Shown here one piece after another: positions 34,770 to 44,062 of a stretch of DNA of 51,111 nucleotides. The position numbers were made by a program, and so were the translations under genes. The notes under the pieces are model-generated. The model searched no databases. It saw only the letters and a program-made list of their open reading frames with translations, and was not told the origin of the DNA. Position 1 is the stretch's first letter. The number at the start of each line of letters is the position of its first letter. Source of the DNA: Dehalococcoidia bacterium. GTDB taxonomy: Bacteria > Chloroflexota > Dehalococcoidia > Tepidiformales > Tepidiformaceae. The stretch lies in the NCBI GenBank assembly GCA_009841435.1, contig VXLW01000057.1:1-51111 (forward strand). Reading direction: 5' to 3'.

Positions 34770-34776
34770 TCCGGCC

Positions 34777-35745
34777 ATGGCACGAATGAAGTTTGGCGTG
34801 GTTCTTCCCATGATCGGGTCGCTGGCGAGCACCGAGGCGATCGATGCGGTGTGCGACAAGGCCGAGGAGGTCGGCATCGACTCGATCTGGGTCATCGACC
34901 ACATCCTGCTGCCCTACAGCATCGGCGCGAAGTACCCGTACAACCTCACGGGGGAGTGGGCGGCCGGGCAGGGGCCCTGGTGGGACGCCTTCTCGATCAT
35001 GTCGTACGCAGCGGCGCGGACGAGCACGGTCGAGCTCGGGAGCTGCGTCATCATCCTGCCGTACCGGCACCCCGTGCACACGGCCAAGATCGTGGCGACG
35101 ATCGACCAGCTCTCCCGCGGGCGGGTCCAGTTCGGCATCGGCGTGGGCTGGATGAAGGACGAGTTCGACAACCTCCAGCTCGATTCGTTCCACCACCGGG
35201 GCGCGCTGGTGAACGAGCAGATCGAGGTGTTCAAGGAGGTCTGGGCGAACGACCCGGCGTCCTTCGACGGGGACTACTACCGCTTCAACGAAGTGAGCGT
35301 CACGCCGAAGCCGTACCAGAATCCTCATCCGCCCCTGCTCGTGGGCGGCAACACCGACGCCGCCCTCGAACGCACGGCCGCGCTGTGCGACGGCTGGCTC
35401 GGAATCAGCCTGCGGCCGCAGCAGCTCGCCGAGCACCGCTCGCGGCTGCTCCAGCGCTGCGAGGCGCACGACCGCGACGGGAGCGACATGCCCATCGCGA
35501 TGCTGCACGGCATCAACCTCACCGACGACCCTGACCACCGCGCCACTCTCGCCGACCACGAGCGCGCCCAGAGCGTGACGGGCACGGTCGAGCAGGTGGT
35601 GGAGGAGCTGCGGGAGTTCGAGGAGGCGGGCCTGACGCACATCATCGCGTCAGCCCGACGCTTCGGGCGTCCCGGAGGCGGCCTGCAGGCGGTCCTCGAC
35701 GGCCTGGACACGCTCGCGCACGACATCATGCCGGCGGTCCGCTAG
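34777..35745 (+). CDS. LLM-class F420-dependent oxidoreductase
   Basis: 322-residue luciferase-like TIM-barrel enzyme of the group that usually binds coenzyme F420. It begins MKFGVVLPMIGSLAS, with SIWVIDHILLP, GSCVIILPYRHPVHTAKIVATIDQLS and the GIGVGWMKDEFDNL loop, then PPLLVGGNTDAALERTAALCDGWLG. F420 use fits the presence of cofC at 48454 in this window. ATG 34777 follows a leaderless-type TATCGT. It stands alone between the divergent cupredoxin and a convergent membrane protein gene. Substrate unknown. Confidence 0.88.
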   Translation: MARMKFGVVLPMIGSLASTEAIDAVCDKAEEVGIDSIWVIDHILLPYSIGAKYPYNLTGEWAAGQGPWWDAFSIMSYAAARTSTVELGSCVIILPYRHPVHTAKIVATIDQLSRGRVQFGIGVGWMKDEFDNLQLDSFHHRGALVNEQIEVFKEVWANDPASFDGDYYRFNEVSVTPKPYQNPHPPLLVGGNTDAALERTAALCDGWLGISLRPQQLAEHRSRLLQRCEAHDRDGSDMPIAMLHGINLTDDPDHRATLADHERAQSVTGTVEQVVEELREFEEAGLTHIIASARRFGRPGGGLQAVLDGLDTLAHDIMPAVR

Positions 35746-35755
35746 GCCTTCCCGG

Positions 35756-36589
35756 CTAGATGGGGTGGGCGGTGAGGAACTGGACGCCGCGTGCGAGGAC
35801 CTCGCCGGTGAAGACGGCGCCCATGCAGATGTAGAGGAGCCCGGTGGCGCTCTGCATGGAGCGAATCTGGGCTGTGCGGAGGGCGAGCACGGCAAGGACG
35901 AGGGCGAAGGCAAGCCCCACGCCGATGCGGAACCAGAAGAGCGGGTTGGCGAGCAGACCACCCTCGACGGGGTTGGCCGGGGTGGGGGTAATGCGCTCGG
36001 GGACGGCGGCGTTGATGACGAGCAGAACGACCTGCAAGGCGATCGTCCCGATCAGGATCCAGGCGAGCTCGCGCATAGGGCGCGCGGGGAGCGTGCCCTC
36101 GGTGAGGTACCAGTGGCCCCAGGTCATCGAGGTGGAGACGGCGCCCATCGCGAGGGTGCCGGCGAGGAGCGCGAGGAGGACGCCGGCGTAGCCCCACACG
36201 GGCGGCGAGAGCATCCCCGCGAGGAAGGCGACGCAGATCACCCCGACAACGGAGCCGCCGATGGCGACGATGCGTCCGATCGGGTCCCAGCCCATGAAGA
36301 CCATGAAGGCGTAGAAGGCCGCGGTGCCGGTCACGACGAGCAGAAGGTCCTGCATCGGGGCGAACCAGCCGGTGTCGATCAGGTAGCCGTCGACATCGGG
36401 GCCGACGTTGAGGGAGACGGCGAGCCAGTAGGCGAGTCCGGCGACGATGGCGGCAAGGCCGGACATGGTCAGGACGAACCCGCGCGTGACTCCGCCACGC
36501 AAGTCCGCGGCGAGCGTGACCCAGAGGCTGCCAATCGCCAGCTCGATGAGGATGATGAGGAGCGTGTAGGGGAGCGCCTCCGCGTTCAC
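35756..36589 (-). CDS. Polytopic membrane protein of unknown function
   Basis: 277 residues with about eight hydrophobic helices and short loops. One loop, MTWGHWYLTEGTLPARPMRELAW, holds histidine and tryptophan residues. The C-terminal GAVFTGEVLARGVQFL faintly recalls quinol-binding membrane anchors of the DmsC/NrfD type, but I cannot assign a family. No redox partner subunit lies nearby. The start is GTG 36589, supported by TACACT seven bases upstream on the minus strand. The other long frame over this region is a shadow. Confidence 0.6.
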   Translation of the reverse strand: MNAEALPYTLLIILIELAIGSLWVTLAADLRGGVTRGFVLTMSGLAAIVAGLAYWLAVSLNVGPDVDGYLIDTGWFAPMQDLLLVVTGTAAFYAFMVFMGWDPIGRIVAIGGSVVGVICVAFLAGMLSPPVWGYAGVLLALLAGTLAMGAVSTSMTWGHWYLTEGTLPARPMRELAWILIGTIALQVVLLVINAAVPERITPTPANPVEGGLLANPLFWFRIGVGLAFALVLAVLALRTAQIRSMQSATGLLYICMGAVFTGEVLARGVQFLTAHPI

Positions 36590-36596
36590 GGCAGCG

Positions 36597-36602
36597 AGTG
36601 TA
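36597..36602 (-). promoter_or_regulatory. -10 element TACACT of the membrane protein gene
   Basis: On the minus strand TACACT ends 7 nt before GTG 36589. Confidence 0.55.
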
Positions 36603-36675
36603 GCAGCGCCCCCGCTTGGGGCTTGCAGGACGCGTGTGACGACGCCCTTCGCTATCCTGCCCGGCGGAGGCGAGC

Positions 36676-38454
36676 GTGAACGAACAGGTGGTGCTGATAA
36701 CGGGCGCGTCGCGGGGTTTCGGGGCCGAGGCGGCGCGGCGCATCGCGGCGCGGGGGAACCAGGTCATCGCGACGATGCGGAATCCCGAGCGCGACGGTCC
36801 GGCGGTGGTGGAGGGGTTGGAGGACCGCATCGCGGCCGTGCGGCTGGACGTGACCGACCCGGAGGGGGTCGAGCGGGTGGTCGGGGAGACGCTGGCCCGA
36901 CACGACCGCATCGACGTGCTCATCAACAACGCGGGGTATGGGCTCTACGGGCCGATAGAGGAAGTGTCGGAGGAGCAGGTCTGGCGGCAGGTCGATACAA
37001 ACGTGCTGGGGCAGTGGCGGTTGGCGAAGGCGGTGCTGCCATCGATGCGGGCCCAGGGGGCGGGGAAGGTCGTGAACGTGAGCTCGCTGGCGGGGCGGGT
37101 GCCAGGAGCGTGGCTGGGGATGTACGCGGCGGTGAAGCATGGCGTCGAGGGGATGTCGGAGGCGTTGCGCTTCGAGGTGGGCCACACGGGGGTGCAGGTG
37201 TGCGTGCTTGAGCCGGGGATGTACGTGAGCGACTGGCAGACGGGGAGCCTGGACGTGGCGGCGCCGCAGCTCGAGGGTCGCAGCGCCTACCAGGAGACGG
37301 TCGAGGCGGCGCTGGCGAACTTCCGGGCGCGGGCGAAGACGCGCCCGGCCTCGGGGTCGATCGGGGTGGCGCTCGCGGACATGGTCGAACTGGAGCAGCC
37401 GCTGCCGATGCGCTGGCCGGTGGGGGAGGACAGCACGCACCTGATCGAGTCGCGCCTCAGCACGACTGAGGCGGGGTGGGAAGCGCTGCGGCGGGCACGG
37501 ACCCTGCGGACGTGGCGGCGTCCCGGGGAGCAGGGCGGCGAGGAGCGGGATTGGGGCGGGGAGAGCGTCGTACTCATCACGGGCGCGTCGCGGGGCTTCG
37601 GGGCGGCGGCGGCGCGGGAGTGCGCGGCACGGGGGAACCTCGTGGCGGCAACGATGCGGAACCCTGAGCGGGACGGGGCGGCGGTGCGGAAGGGGTTCGA
37701 GGACCGCATCGAGCCGTTCGCGCTAGACGTGACGGACGCGGAGTCGGTCGCAGCGGGGGTGGCGGCGGTGCGGGAGCGGTTCGGGCGCATCGACGTGCTC
37801 GTGAACAACGCGGGCTATGGGCTCTACGGGCCGCTGGAGGACCTGAGCGAGGACGAGTGCCGGCGCCAGCTCGATACGAACCTGCTGGGCCAGTGGCGGA
37901 TGCAGCAGGCGGTGTTGCCGGGGATGCGGGAGCAGGGCTGGGGGAAGATCGTGAACGTCAGCTCGCTTTCCGGGCAGGTGCCGCGCGCCACCCGGGGGAT
38001 GTACGCAGCGTCGAAGTTCGCGGTGGAGGCGATGTCGGAGGCGCTCGCCGACGAAGTCGCGCCGTTCGGGGTGCAGGTGACGATCCTGCAGCCGGGCCAG
38101 TACCGCAGCGACTGGCAGACGAGCAGCCTCGACGTGTGCGCCGCGGTACGCGAGGGGCGCAGCGCGTATCAGCCGGGGATCGAGCGCAAGCTGGAAGAGT
38201 TCCGCGCGGTGGCGGCGACGCGCCCGGGGTCGGACGCGGTCGGGATGGCGATCGCCGATGCGGTCCAACTGCAGCAGCGGCTGCCGGTGCGCTGGCCGCT
38301 GGGGGAGGACGCCCTGCGGCTCATCCCGGCGCGGCGGACGACGCCCGACGACGTGTGGGAGCGGGATCGTCGAGCAGAGGGGTGGGGCTTCACCATGGAG
38401 GACATGGCCCAGGGCGCTACGGGGCGACGATCCGGAAGATCCCCCGGAACGTGA
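36676..38454 (+). CDS. Tandem SDR-SDR fusion protein
   Basis: 592 residues made of two complete short-chain dehydrogenase domains in one frame. Domain 1 (about 1-280) has TGASRGFG at 9-16, NNAGYGLYGP and Y150-x3-K154. Domain 2 (about 298-592) repeats this 293 residues later with TGASRGFG from 302, NNAGYGLYGP and Y443-x3-K447. Both keep catalytic residues and the unusual endings LDVAAPQLEGRSAYQ / LDVCAAVREGRSAYQ, so they arose by duplication. The linker is charged and Gly-rich. GTG 36676 has GGAGG upstream and TATCCT at 36653. The last 38 bases overlap the convergent PQQ-type gene. Substrate unknown. Confidence 0.85.
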   Translation: MNEQVVLITGASRGFGAEAARRIAARGNQVIATMRNPERDGPAVVEGLEDRIAAVRLDVTDPEGVERVVGETLARHDRIDVLINNAGYGLYGPIEEVSEEQVWRQVDTNVLGQWRLAKAVLPSMRAQGAGKVVNVSSLAGRVPGAWLGMYAAVKHGVEGMSEALRFEVGHTGVQVCVLEPGMYVSDWQTGSLDVAAPQLEGRSAYQETVEAALANFRARAKTRPASGSIGVALADMVELEQPLPMRWPVGEDSTHLIESRLSTTEAGWEALRRARTLRTWRRPGEQGGEERDWGGESVVLITGASRGFGAAAARECAARGNLVAATMRNPERDGAAVRKGFEDRIEPFALDVTDAESVAAGVAAVRERFGRIDVLVNNAGYGLYGPLEDLSEDECRRQLDTNLLGQWRMQQAVLPGMREQGWGKIVNVSSLSGQVPRATRGMYAASKFAVEAMSEALADEVAPFGVQVTILQPGQYRSDWQTSSLDVCAAVREGRSAYQPGIERKLEEFRAVAATRPGSDAVGMAIADAVQLQQRLPVRWPLGEDALRLIPARRTTPDDVWERDRRAEGWGFTMEDMAQGATGRRSGRSPGT

Positions 38455-39742
38455 CGAAATAGAGTTCGCCGTCGGCGTCTTCGGCGAAGGAGACGGCTTC
38501 GATCGGGCCCTTGTCCCAGAGGACGACGGGCTCGACAAAGCCTCGGGTGGCGGCGGTTTCGGCGTGGATGGCCGTGATGTGCCCGGTGCAGTAATCGGTG
38601 TACACGTACCAGCCGTACAGCGCGGGGATGGCGTCGCCGCGGTAGACGAGCCCCCCCGTGATGGAGCAGCCGACAGCGTGGGAGTACTCCCAGACGGGGA
38701 GGATGAGGCCACTGCGGTCGCAGCCCGTCTCGGGATGGAAGCAGCGAGAACCCTCCATGGTCTTCCAGCCGTAGTTCCCTCCCCGCTCGATGATGCTGAC
38801 CTCCTCGACGTCGTTCTGGCCGACGTCGCCTGCCCAGAGGAAGCCGGTCTCCCGGTCGAAGCTCATGCGCCAGGGGTTTCGCAAGCCGTAGGCCCAGATC
38901 TCGGGGAGTACGCCATCCTGCTCAAGGAAGGGGTTGTCCAGGGGGATGGCGTAGGGCTCGTCCCTGGTGGCGTTGCGCACGTCGATGCGGATGATCGTGC
39001 TGAGGTGGGTTCGGAGGTTCTGGCCGTGGCCGTGGGGGTCGTTGGCGGCGCCCCCGTCGCCGAGGCCGAGGTAGAGCATGCCGTCAGGTCCGAAGAGGAC
39101 GGTTCCGCCGTTGTGATTGACGTACGGCTGACCGACCTCGAAGAGGGTCAACTCGCTGGCGGGATCGAACGCGAACGTCTCGCCCTGGCCGGTCGTGGCA
39201 AAGCGCGAGAGGCGGCTGATGCCCCTTGGCGCGGCCGCGCTGTAGAAGGCGTAAACGTAGCCGTTCGCGGCGAAATCCGGGTCAAGGGCGATGGAGAGCA
39301 GGCCGTCCTCGTTGCAGCAGAAGGTCGTCTCGCGCTGGTCATGGACGGTGTGGGGGGCGTTATAGGGACCATCGCGGGGGATGCCGAGGACGCGCCCTTC
39401 CTGCAGGACGAGTAGGAGCAGGTCGTGGGCGGGGAGATCGATGAGAGCGACGGGGCGCTCGTACTCGGGGAGGCCGGGAAAGGCGGGGACGAGGACGGCA
39501 GCAGGGGGTTGGTCCGGCGGGTCGGGGGTCTCGGTCGCGGCTGGAGAAGGCGTGACGACCGCCGCCGTTCCCGTGGCGTCAGGAGTGGCGGCCGGGGTTG
39601 AGGCGGGCGAGGCTGAGGGGGAGGGGGAGCCGGTTGCGGGAGGCGTCCGGTCCGGCATGGAGGAACCGCCGCAGGCCAGCAGAACTGCGCCCGCGAACAG
39701 GCCCGCGGCGAACAGGAACGGTCGCCGCGGGGCAGGGTTCAT
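38417..39742 (-). CDS. PQQ-dependent sugar dehydrogenase-like lipoprotein
   Basis: 441-residue secreted lipoprotein of the glucose/sorbosone dehydrogenase (six-bladed propeller, PQQ) family. The signal peptide ends in the lipobox LLAC (C24), followed by a Ser/Pro/Thr-rich linker to about residue 75. Family marks are NEDGLLSIALDPDFAANGYVY, YVNHNGGTVLFGPDGMLYLGLGDGG, GLRNPWRMSFDRETG, AGDVGQNDVEEV and NYGWKTMEG. It acts outside the cell, anchored by lipid added by Lgt. The ATG overlaps the stop of the aminotransferase gene (ATGA), forming an operon. Confidence 0.92.
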   Translation of the reverse strand: MNPAPRRPFLFAAGLFAGAVLLACGGSSMPDRTPPATGSPSPSASPASTPAATPDATGTAAVVTPSPAATETPDPPDQPPAAVLVPAFPGLPEYERPVALIDLPAHDLLLLVLQEGRVLGIPRDGPYNAPHTVHDQRETTFCCNEDGLLSIALDPDFAANGYVYAFYSAAAPRGISRLSRFATTGQGETFAFDPASELTLFEVGQPYVNHNGGTVLFGPDGMLYLGLGDGGAANDPHGHGQNLRTHLSTIIRIDVRNATRDEPYAIPLDNPFLEQDGVLPEIWAYGLRNPWRMSFDRETGFLWAGDVGQNDVEEVSIIERGGNYGWKTMEGSRCFHPETGCDRSGLILPVWEYSHAVGCSITGGLVYRGDAIPALYGWYVYTDYCTGHITAIHAETAATRGFVEPVVLWDKGPIEAVSFAEDADGELYFVTFRGIFRIVAP

Positions 39743-40914
39743 GAATCGAGGCGGGCGGCGGCCACGTCGAGCGCGGCGCCGACATCGGCCTGGAAACCAT
39801 GTTCGCGCAGCAACCGGCCGAGAGAGGCCAGGAAGAAGAGCACATTGCCGGCGGTCGACGACTCGCCCATGAGGCCCACGCGCCAGATACGACCGCCCAG
39901 CTCGCCGATGCCGCCGCCGACCTCGATGCCGAAGCGCTGCAGGAGGGCGCCGCGGATGTCGGTGTCGGTGATGCCTTCGGGGATGCGCACGGTGGTAAGG
40001 ACGGGGAGGCGGTGGTCGGCATCGGCATGGAGGGTCAGCCCCATCGCCTCGAGCCCGGCCTGGAGGGCGCGTCCGTTGCTCTCGTGGCGATGCCAGCGGG
40101 CCTCGAGGCCCTCCTCGAGGACGAGGGCAAGGGCGCGGTGGAGGGCGTAGGTCATGGAGATGGGGGAGGTGTGGTGGTAGGCGCGACGGCTGTCCCAGTA
40201 GGCCTCGAGCAGGTTGAGGTCGAGGTACCAGCTGTTGGAGGGCGCCTCACGGGCCTGGATGGCGCTCCAGGCAGCGGGGGAGAGGGTGACGGGGGAGGCG
40301 CCGGGAGGCGCGGAGAGGCACTTCTGCGTGCCCGAGTAGGCAGCGTCGACGCCCCACTCGTCGATCTCGACGGGCACGCCGCCGAGGGAGGTGACGCAAT
40401 CGAGGAGCAGCAGGGCGCCGTGCTCCTTGCAGAGCGCGGAGATGGCTTCGACGGGCTGGCGGACACCGGTGGACGTCTCGGCATGGACGACGGCGACGAG
40501 CTTGGTGGGGGCGGCGCGGAGCTCGCGCTCAATGGCCTCGGGGGGGATGGGGGAGCCCCAGGGGGCCGTCACGATGGTGACCTCGGCGCCGGTACGGGAG
40601 GCCATCTGGGAGATGCGGTCGCCGAAGTAGCCGCAGATGCCGATGATGGCGCGGTCGCCCGGCTGGAGCAGGTTCATGACGGCCGCTTCCATGCCGCTGG
40701 TGCCGGTGCCGGGCGTGGCGAGCGTGACCTCGTTCTCGGTGCGGAGCACCTGCCGCATCATCTGCTGGCACTCGTCCATGATGCGGATGAACTCGGGGTC
40801 GAGGTGGCCCAGGAGCGGGAGGCCCATAGCGGCGAGCACGCTCGTGTCGGCGCCGCTGGGGCCGGGGCCCATGAGGACGCGCTTGGGGGGATCAAGGGAA
40901 GGAATCTCGGTCAT
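39739..40914 (-). CDS. Alanine/serine-glyoxylate aminotransferase family protein
   Basis: 391-residue class V PLP-dependent aminotransferase. The N-terminus [22 protein letters not shown] and the stretch [11 protein letters not shown] are typical of the alanine-glyoxylate/serine-glyoxylate group. K198 in [13 protein letters not shown] binds PLP, and [13 protein letters not shown] carries the ring-contacting aspartate. It interconverts glyoxylate and glycine with alanine or serine as donor, or acts as a related aminotransferase. A leaderless ATG 40914 is supported by TAGCAT six bases upstream. Confidence 0.93.
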   Translation of the reverse strand: MTEIPSLDPPKRVLMGPGPSGADTSVLAAMGLPLLGHLDPEFIRIMDECQQMMRQVLRTENEVTLATPGTGTSGMEAAVMNLLQPGDRAIIGICGYFGDRISQMASRTGAEVTIVTAPWGSPIPPEAIERELRAAPTKLVAVVHAETSTGVRQPVEAISALCKEHGALLLLDCVTSLGGVPVEIDEWGVDAAYSGTQKCLSAPPGASPVTLSPAAWSAIQAREAPSNSWYLDLNLLEAYWDSRRAYHHTSPISMTYALHRALALVLEEGLEARWHRHESNGRALQAGLEAMGLTLHADADHRLPVLTTVRIPEGITDTDIRGALLQRFGIEVGGGIGELGGRIWRVGLMGESSTAGNVLFFLASLGRLLREHGFQADVGAALDVAAARLDS

Positions 40915-40920
40915 TGGCCC

Positions 40921-40926
40921 ATGCTA
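40921..40926 (-). promoter_or_regulatory. -10 element TAGCAT of the aminotransferase operon
   Basis: On the minus strand TAGCAT ends 6 nt before ATG 40914 and would drive the aminotransferase and the downstream lipoprotein gene. Confidence 0.5.
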
Positions 40927-40951
40927 ACGGCTGGGCCTGCTACGGAATCCT

Positions 40952-41728
40952 CTACGGGCCCTCGCTCACGGCGATGAAGACGCCACGCCCGGGCTCCTGC
41001 TCAACACCGGCGGTGGGGGCCTGCTCGAAGACCGTTCCACGGGGGTACTGCTCGTTGCGGTCCGTCACGACGGTTACGACGAAACCGGCCTCCTCGACGG
41101 CGCGGCGGGCGATGTCCTCGGGCTGACCGATGACGTCGGGCACGACGCCGCGCTCGACATCGAGACCGCTGTCAGCGGCGGCCGTGGTGGCTTCGGAGGT
41201 GGCCGCGGAGGTGGTGGGGGCGGGGGTGAGCGATTCGTCGCCGTTCCCGCCAACGTTGGCGATGACGATCGCGAGGACGACGACGAGCGCGGTGACGCCG
41301 ATGGCGACGGCGGCGATGACCCCGGTTCGGGCGAACGAGGTGGGACCGGCGCCGATTCGGCGGGTGGGGATGGCGACACCGATATCCACGCCGATCATGG
41401 GTTCTTCGGGGACTCGCGAGCCGAAGAGGGCGGAGGGGCCGCGACCGGAGCGGTCCTCCTGACTCGGCGGGCGGGAGGGGGAGCCAGGCGAGGGCGTATC
41501 CTGGGGAAAGCGCGCCAACAGCGGGGCTGTTTCGACGCCAAGGTACTGGGAGTAGGAGCGGAGGAAGCCTCGCGCGTAGACGGGCGCGGGGATAATGTCG
41601 AAGCGCTCGTCCTCGAGGGCCTGGAGGTAGCGGCGGGAGATGCGGGTATCGCGTTCGGCGTCTTCGAGGGAAAGGCCGCGCTGCTCGCGAGCCTCGATCA
41701 GCCGCTCACCGATGCCGAGGCCGCTCAT
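40952..41728 (-). CDS. RodZ-like HTH membrane protein with PASTA domain
   Basis: 258 residues. Residues 5-70 are a RodZ-type helix-turn-helix (IGERLIEAREQRGLSLEDAERDTRIS, then LQALEDERFDIIPAPVYARGFLRSYSQYLG). A disordered cytoplasmic linker follows, then one membrane helix (about 135-158), a Thr/Ala/Ser linker, and an external PASTA domain (about 193-256, VPDVIGQPEDIARRAVEEAGF). RodZ links the MreB cytoskeleton to the cell wall, and PASTA domains often bind peptidoglycan or muropeptides. The fusion suggests a wall-sensing or shape protein (inference). ATG 41728 has GGAG five bases upstream. Confidence 0.88.
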   Translation of the reverse strand: MSGLGIGERLIEAREQRGLSLEDAERDTRISRRYLQALEDERFDIIPAPVYARGFLRSYSQYLGVETAPLLARFPQDTPSPGSPSRPPSQEDRSGRGPSALFGSRVPEEPMIGVDIGVAIPTRRIGAGPTSFARTGVIAAVAIGVTALVVVLAIVIANVGGNGDESLTPAPTTSAATSEATTAAADSGLDVERGVVPDVIGQPEDIARRAVEEAGFVVTVVTDRNEQYPRGTVFEQAPTAGVEQEPGRGVFIAVSEGP

Positions 41729-41818
41729 CGCGCCACTCCAGAGAGGGGACGGTAACACTCAGGGGCAAGGGGAGCCAAACACGGGAAGCGGGCTCGCACG
41801 GGGCCGTGCGGATCCGCC

Positions 41819-42712
41819 TCAGCTCACGGTGAACGTGTCGAGCTGGTGGCGCTTCACCTCGGCTATGACCTTCGCGCCGACGGCTTCGTCCGGTTCGACA
41901 ACGGGCAGGCGGGGAGCGCCGATTTCGACGCCGAGCTGGCGGAGGACGTAGCGGATGGTGCTGGGGCTGCCGTTGAGGAAGCAGGCGTCGGTGAGGGGCA
42001 CGAGCGGGCGGTGGATGGCGGCGGCGGCGGCGAGGTCGCCGGCGAGGACGTGGTCGAGCATGGCGCGCTGGCGTCCGGCGACGATGTGGGCGGTGACGCT
42101 GATGGCCCCGTAGGCGCCCATGCACCAGAGGTGGAAGTTGTCGTTGTCGTTGCCGCTCCAGATGCGGAAGTCGGGCTTCGCCTCCAGCACGCGGGCGGTG
42201 GCATGGAGGTCGCCGTTGGCTTCCTTGTTGCCGGCGATGTTGGGGATCTCGGCGAGCTGCAGGAGCGTATCGACGGTGAGATTGACGCCGGTGCGGCCGG
42301 GCACGTTGTAGACGATCACGGGGAGGCTGGTGCTCTCGGCGATCTGGCGGAAGTGCTCAATGATGCCGGCCTGGGGCGGGCGGATGTAGTAGGGCGCGAC
42401 GGCAAGGATGGCGTCGGCGCCGGCGGCCTCGGCGCGCTTCGCGAGCTTGACGGAGTGGTGGGTGTCGTTGGTGCCGGCGCCGGCGACGACGGTGCCGCCA
42501 TCGCCGAGCTCCTGCTTGGTCTCCTCCCAGAGACGAGCCTTCTCGTCGTCGCTCAGGAGGGGGGACTCGCCGGTCGTGCCGGTCACGACGACGCCCTCGT
42601 TTCCGGCGCGGACGAGGGAGGCGGCGAGGCGGCGGGCGAGGGCGTAATCGACCTCGCCCCCGGCGGTGTAGGGGGTAACCATGGCGGTAAGGAGTCGGCC
42701 GATCGTGGACAT
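41819..42712 (-). CDS. dapA: 4-hydroxy-tetrahydrodipicolinate synthase (DapA family)
   Basis: 297-residue Schiff-base aldolase condensing pyruvate with aspartate semialdehyde in lysine/diaminopimelate synthesis. GTTGESPLLSDDEK, Y135 in VIVYNVPGRTGVN and the Schiff-base K163 in AGNKEANGD are the family marks (usual form GIKEASGD). ATG 42712 has GGAG six bases upstream, and a -10-like TAGACT lies at 42743-42738 on this strand. Related aldolases such as NAL or KDPG-type enzymes are possible, but length and motifs favour DapA. Confidence 0.9.
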   Translation of the reverse strand: MSTIGRLLTAMVTPYTAGGEVDYALARRLAASLVRAGNEGVVVTGTTGESPLLSDDEKARLWEETKQELGDGGTVVAGAGTNDTHHSVKLAKRAEAAGADAILAVAPYYIRPPQAGIIEHFRQIAESTSLPVIVYNVPGRTGVNLTVDTLLQLAEIPNIAGNKEANGDLHATARVLEAKPDFRIWSGNDNDNFHLWCMGAYGAISVTAHIVAGRQRAMLDHVLAGDLAAAAAIHRPLVPLTDACFLNGSPSTIRYVLRQLGVEIGAPRLPVVEPDEAVGAKVIAEVKRHQLDTFTVS

Positions 42713-42780
42713 GATGCGCTCCAAAACGTGAACGCTCAGTCTATCGCTAAGGAAGGGGGAGCGGCAGCGGGGCGGGGAAG

Positions 42781-43989
42781 CTAGAAGCGCAGGGGGAGTT
42801 GGCCCCACGAGCGGAAGTGCTTGCTGAGGAAGCGCCACTGGCGCTCGTCGCCGTAGTGGGACCCGGCATCGCGGCCGTAGAGGCGGTCGGGGGGACCGGC
42901 GAGCTGCTGGTAGCGAAGGGTGGCGACCTCCTGGCCGTCTTCGAGCATGAAGGGCACGTCGTGGGCGCGCACTTCGAGGACGGCGGGAAGGCCGTTGGGG
43001 ACGCCGGCGCCGAAGCCGGGGTCGAAGAACCCGGCGTAGTGGGTGCGCAGCTCGCCGCTGGTGGGGTCGAACGGAACCATCTCGGCGGCGAGCTCGGCGG
43101 GGATCGCGATCTGCTCCCGGGAGCGGAGGAGGTAGAACTCCTCGGGTTCGAGCACGAGCTGGTTGGCGGGCCAGATGGCTTCCCAGAACTCGCGTGGGTC
43201 GTGGTCCCTGTTGGCCAGGTCGAGGAGGGCGCTGTTGCGCCTCGCCTTGAAGCCGACGGGCATGACCCCACCGTCGCCGTCCCCGGCGTCGGGCTCCTCC
43301 GGCGACGGGCGAAGCTGGATCCGCACGGTCTCGGGGGCCGACGGCGGGAGGGCGGGAGGCGTGTCACCACCGGAGGGGTCCTCGACGATGAAGCGGAGCT
43401 GGTTGAGGGCCATGCCCGCGTGCACCTTCACGAGGAACGAGCGGGAGAACACCTCGAGCCAGAGGGCGCCCTCGTAGCCGGGAGCGATGTCGTCGAAGCG
43501 GTGGGAATAGTCGGTGACGACGCGGGTGAAGATGTCGACGCGGCCGGTGGAGCTCTTGGGGTTGGTGAAGGCGCGGACGTTGTCGGGCAGCCGGAGGCCT
43601 TCCATGAGTGGGATGAGGTAGGGGCGCTTCGGCTCGAGGATGCCGCCGTTGCGAATGTCGATGCCCTTGTCGATCTGGAGGTCGGTGAGGCGCTCGCGGA
43701 CGGTGCAGTCGCCGGGGAGGAAGCTGGAGCCGATGCGGTAAGCGGTGGGGCCGAGGAGGAGGTCGAGGCTGGCGGGCTGGAAGCCGCTCTCGGGGATCTC
43801 GACGGCGGTGGTGGTGAGGATGCCAAGGCGCTCCGCCTCGCGCAGGGTCTGGCGGGGGGCGACGCCGGGGGGCAGGTTCCAGGTCTCGGGCCAGACCGGT
43901 TCGGCGGGGGGCGGCGGGCACCAGGGGGCGGCAGCCTGCTCCCCCTCCGTGGGCTCGATCTCGTGGGACACGTCCACTACCTCAGACAT
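42781..43989 (-). CDS. dcd: 2'-deoxycytidine 5'-triphosphate deaminase, long two-domain form
   Basis: 402-residue DCD-family enzyme converting dCTP to dUTP for thymidylate synthesis. It is about twice the length of the common Dcd. The first half holds PASLDLLLGPTAYRIGSSFLPG, NPKSSTGRVDIFTRVVTDYS and GYEGALWLEVFSRSFLVKVHAGMALNQLRF. The second half repeats a related fold with YAGFFDPGFG and VLEVRAHDVPFMLEDGQEV. ATG 43989 is preceded by TACACT at eight bases. Together with ThyX (49787) it covers dCTP to dTMP supply. The N-terminal 40 residues are a Pro-rich extension. Confidence 0.92.
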   Translation of the reverse strand: MSEVVDVSHEIEPTEGEQAAAPWCPPPPAEPVWPETWNLPPGVAPRQTLREAERLGILTTTAVEIPESGFQPASLDLLLGPTAYRIGSSFLPGDCTVRERLTDLQIDKGIDIRNGGILEPKRPYLIPLMEGLRLPDNVRAFTNPKSSTGRVDIFTRVVTDYSHRFDDIAPGYEGALWLEVFSRSFLVKVHAGMALNQLRFIVEDPSGGDTPPALPPSAPETVRIQLRPSPEEPDAGDGDGGVMPVGFKARRNSALLDLANRDHDPREFWEAIWPANQLVLEPEEFYLLRSREQIAIPAELAAEMVPFDPTSGELRTHYAGFFDPGFGAGVPNGLPAVLEVRAHDVPFMLEDGQEVATLRYQQLAGPPDRLYGRDAGSHYGDERQWRFLSKHFRSWGQLPLRF

Positions 43990-43997
43990 GCCGGGCG

Positions 43998-44003
43998 AGT
44001 GTA
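43998..44003 (-). promoter_or_regulatory. -10 element TACACT of dcd
   Basis: On the minus strand TACACT ends 8 nt before ATG 43989, just after the 3' end of the NIPSNAP gene. Confidence 0.55.
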
Positions 44004-44062
44004 AGGCCGCAGCCCGCGATAACTCTGGCGGAAAGCGCAAAGTTTCGCGGGTGTTCTCGCCG

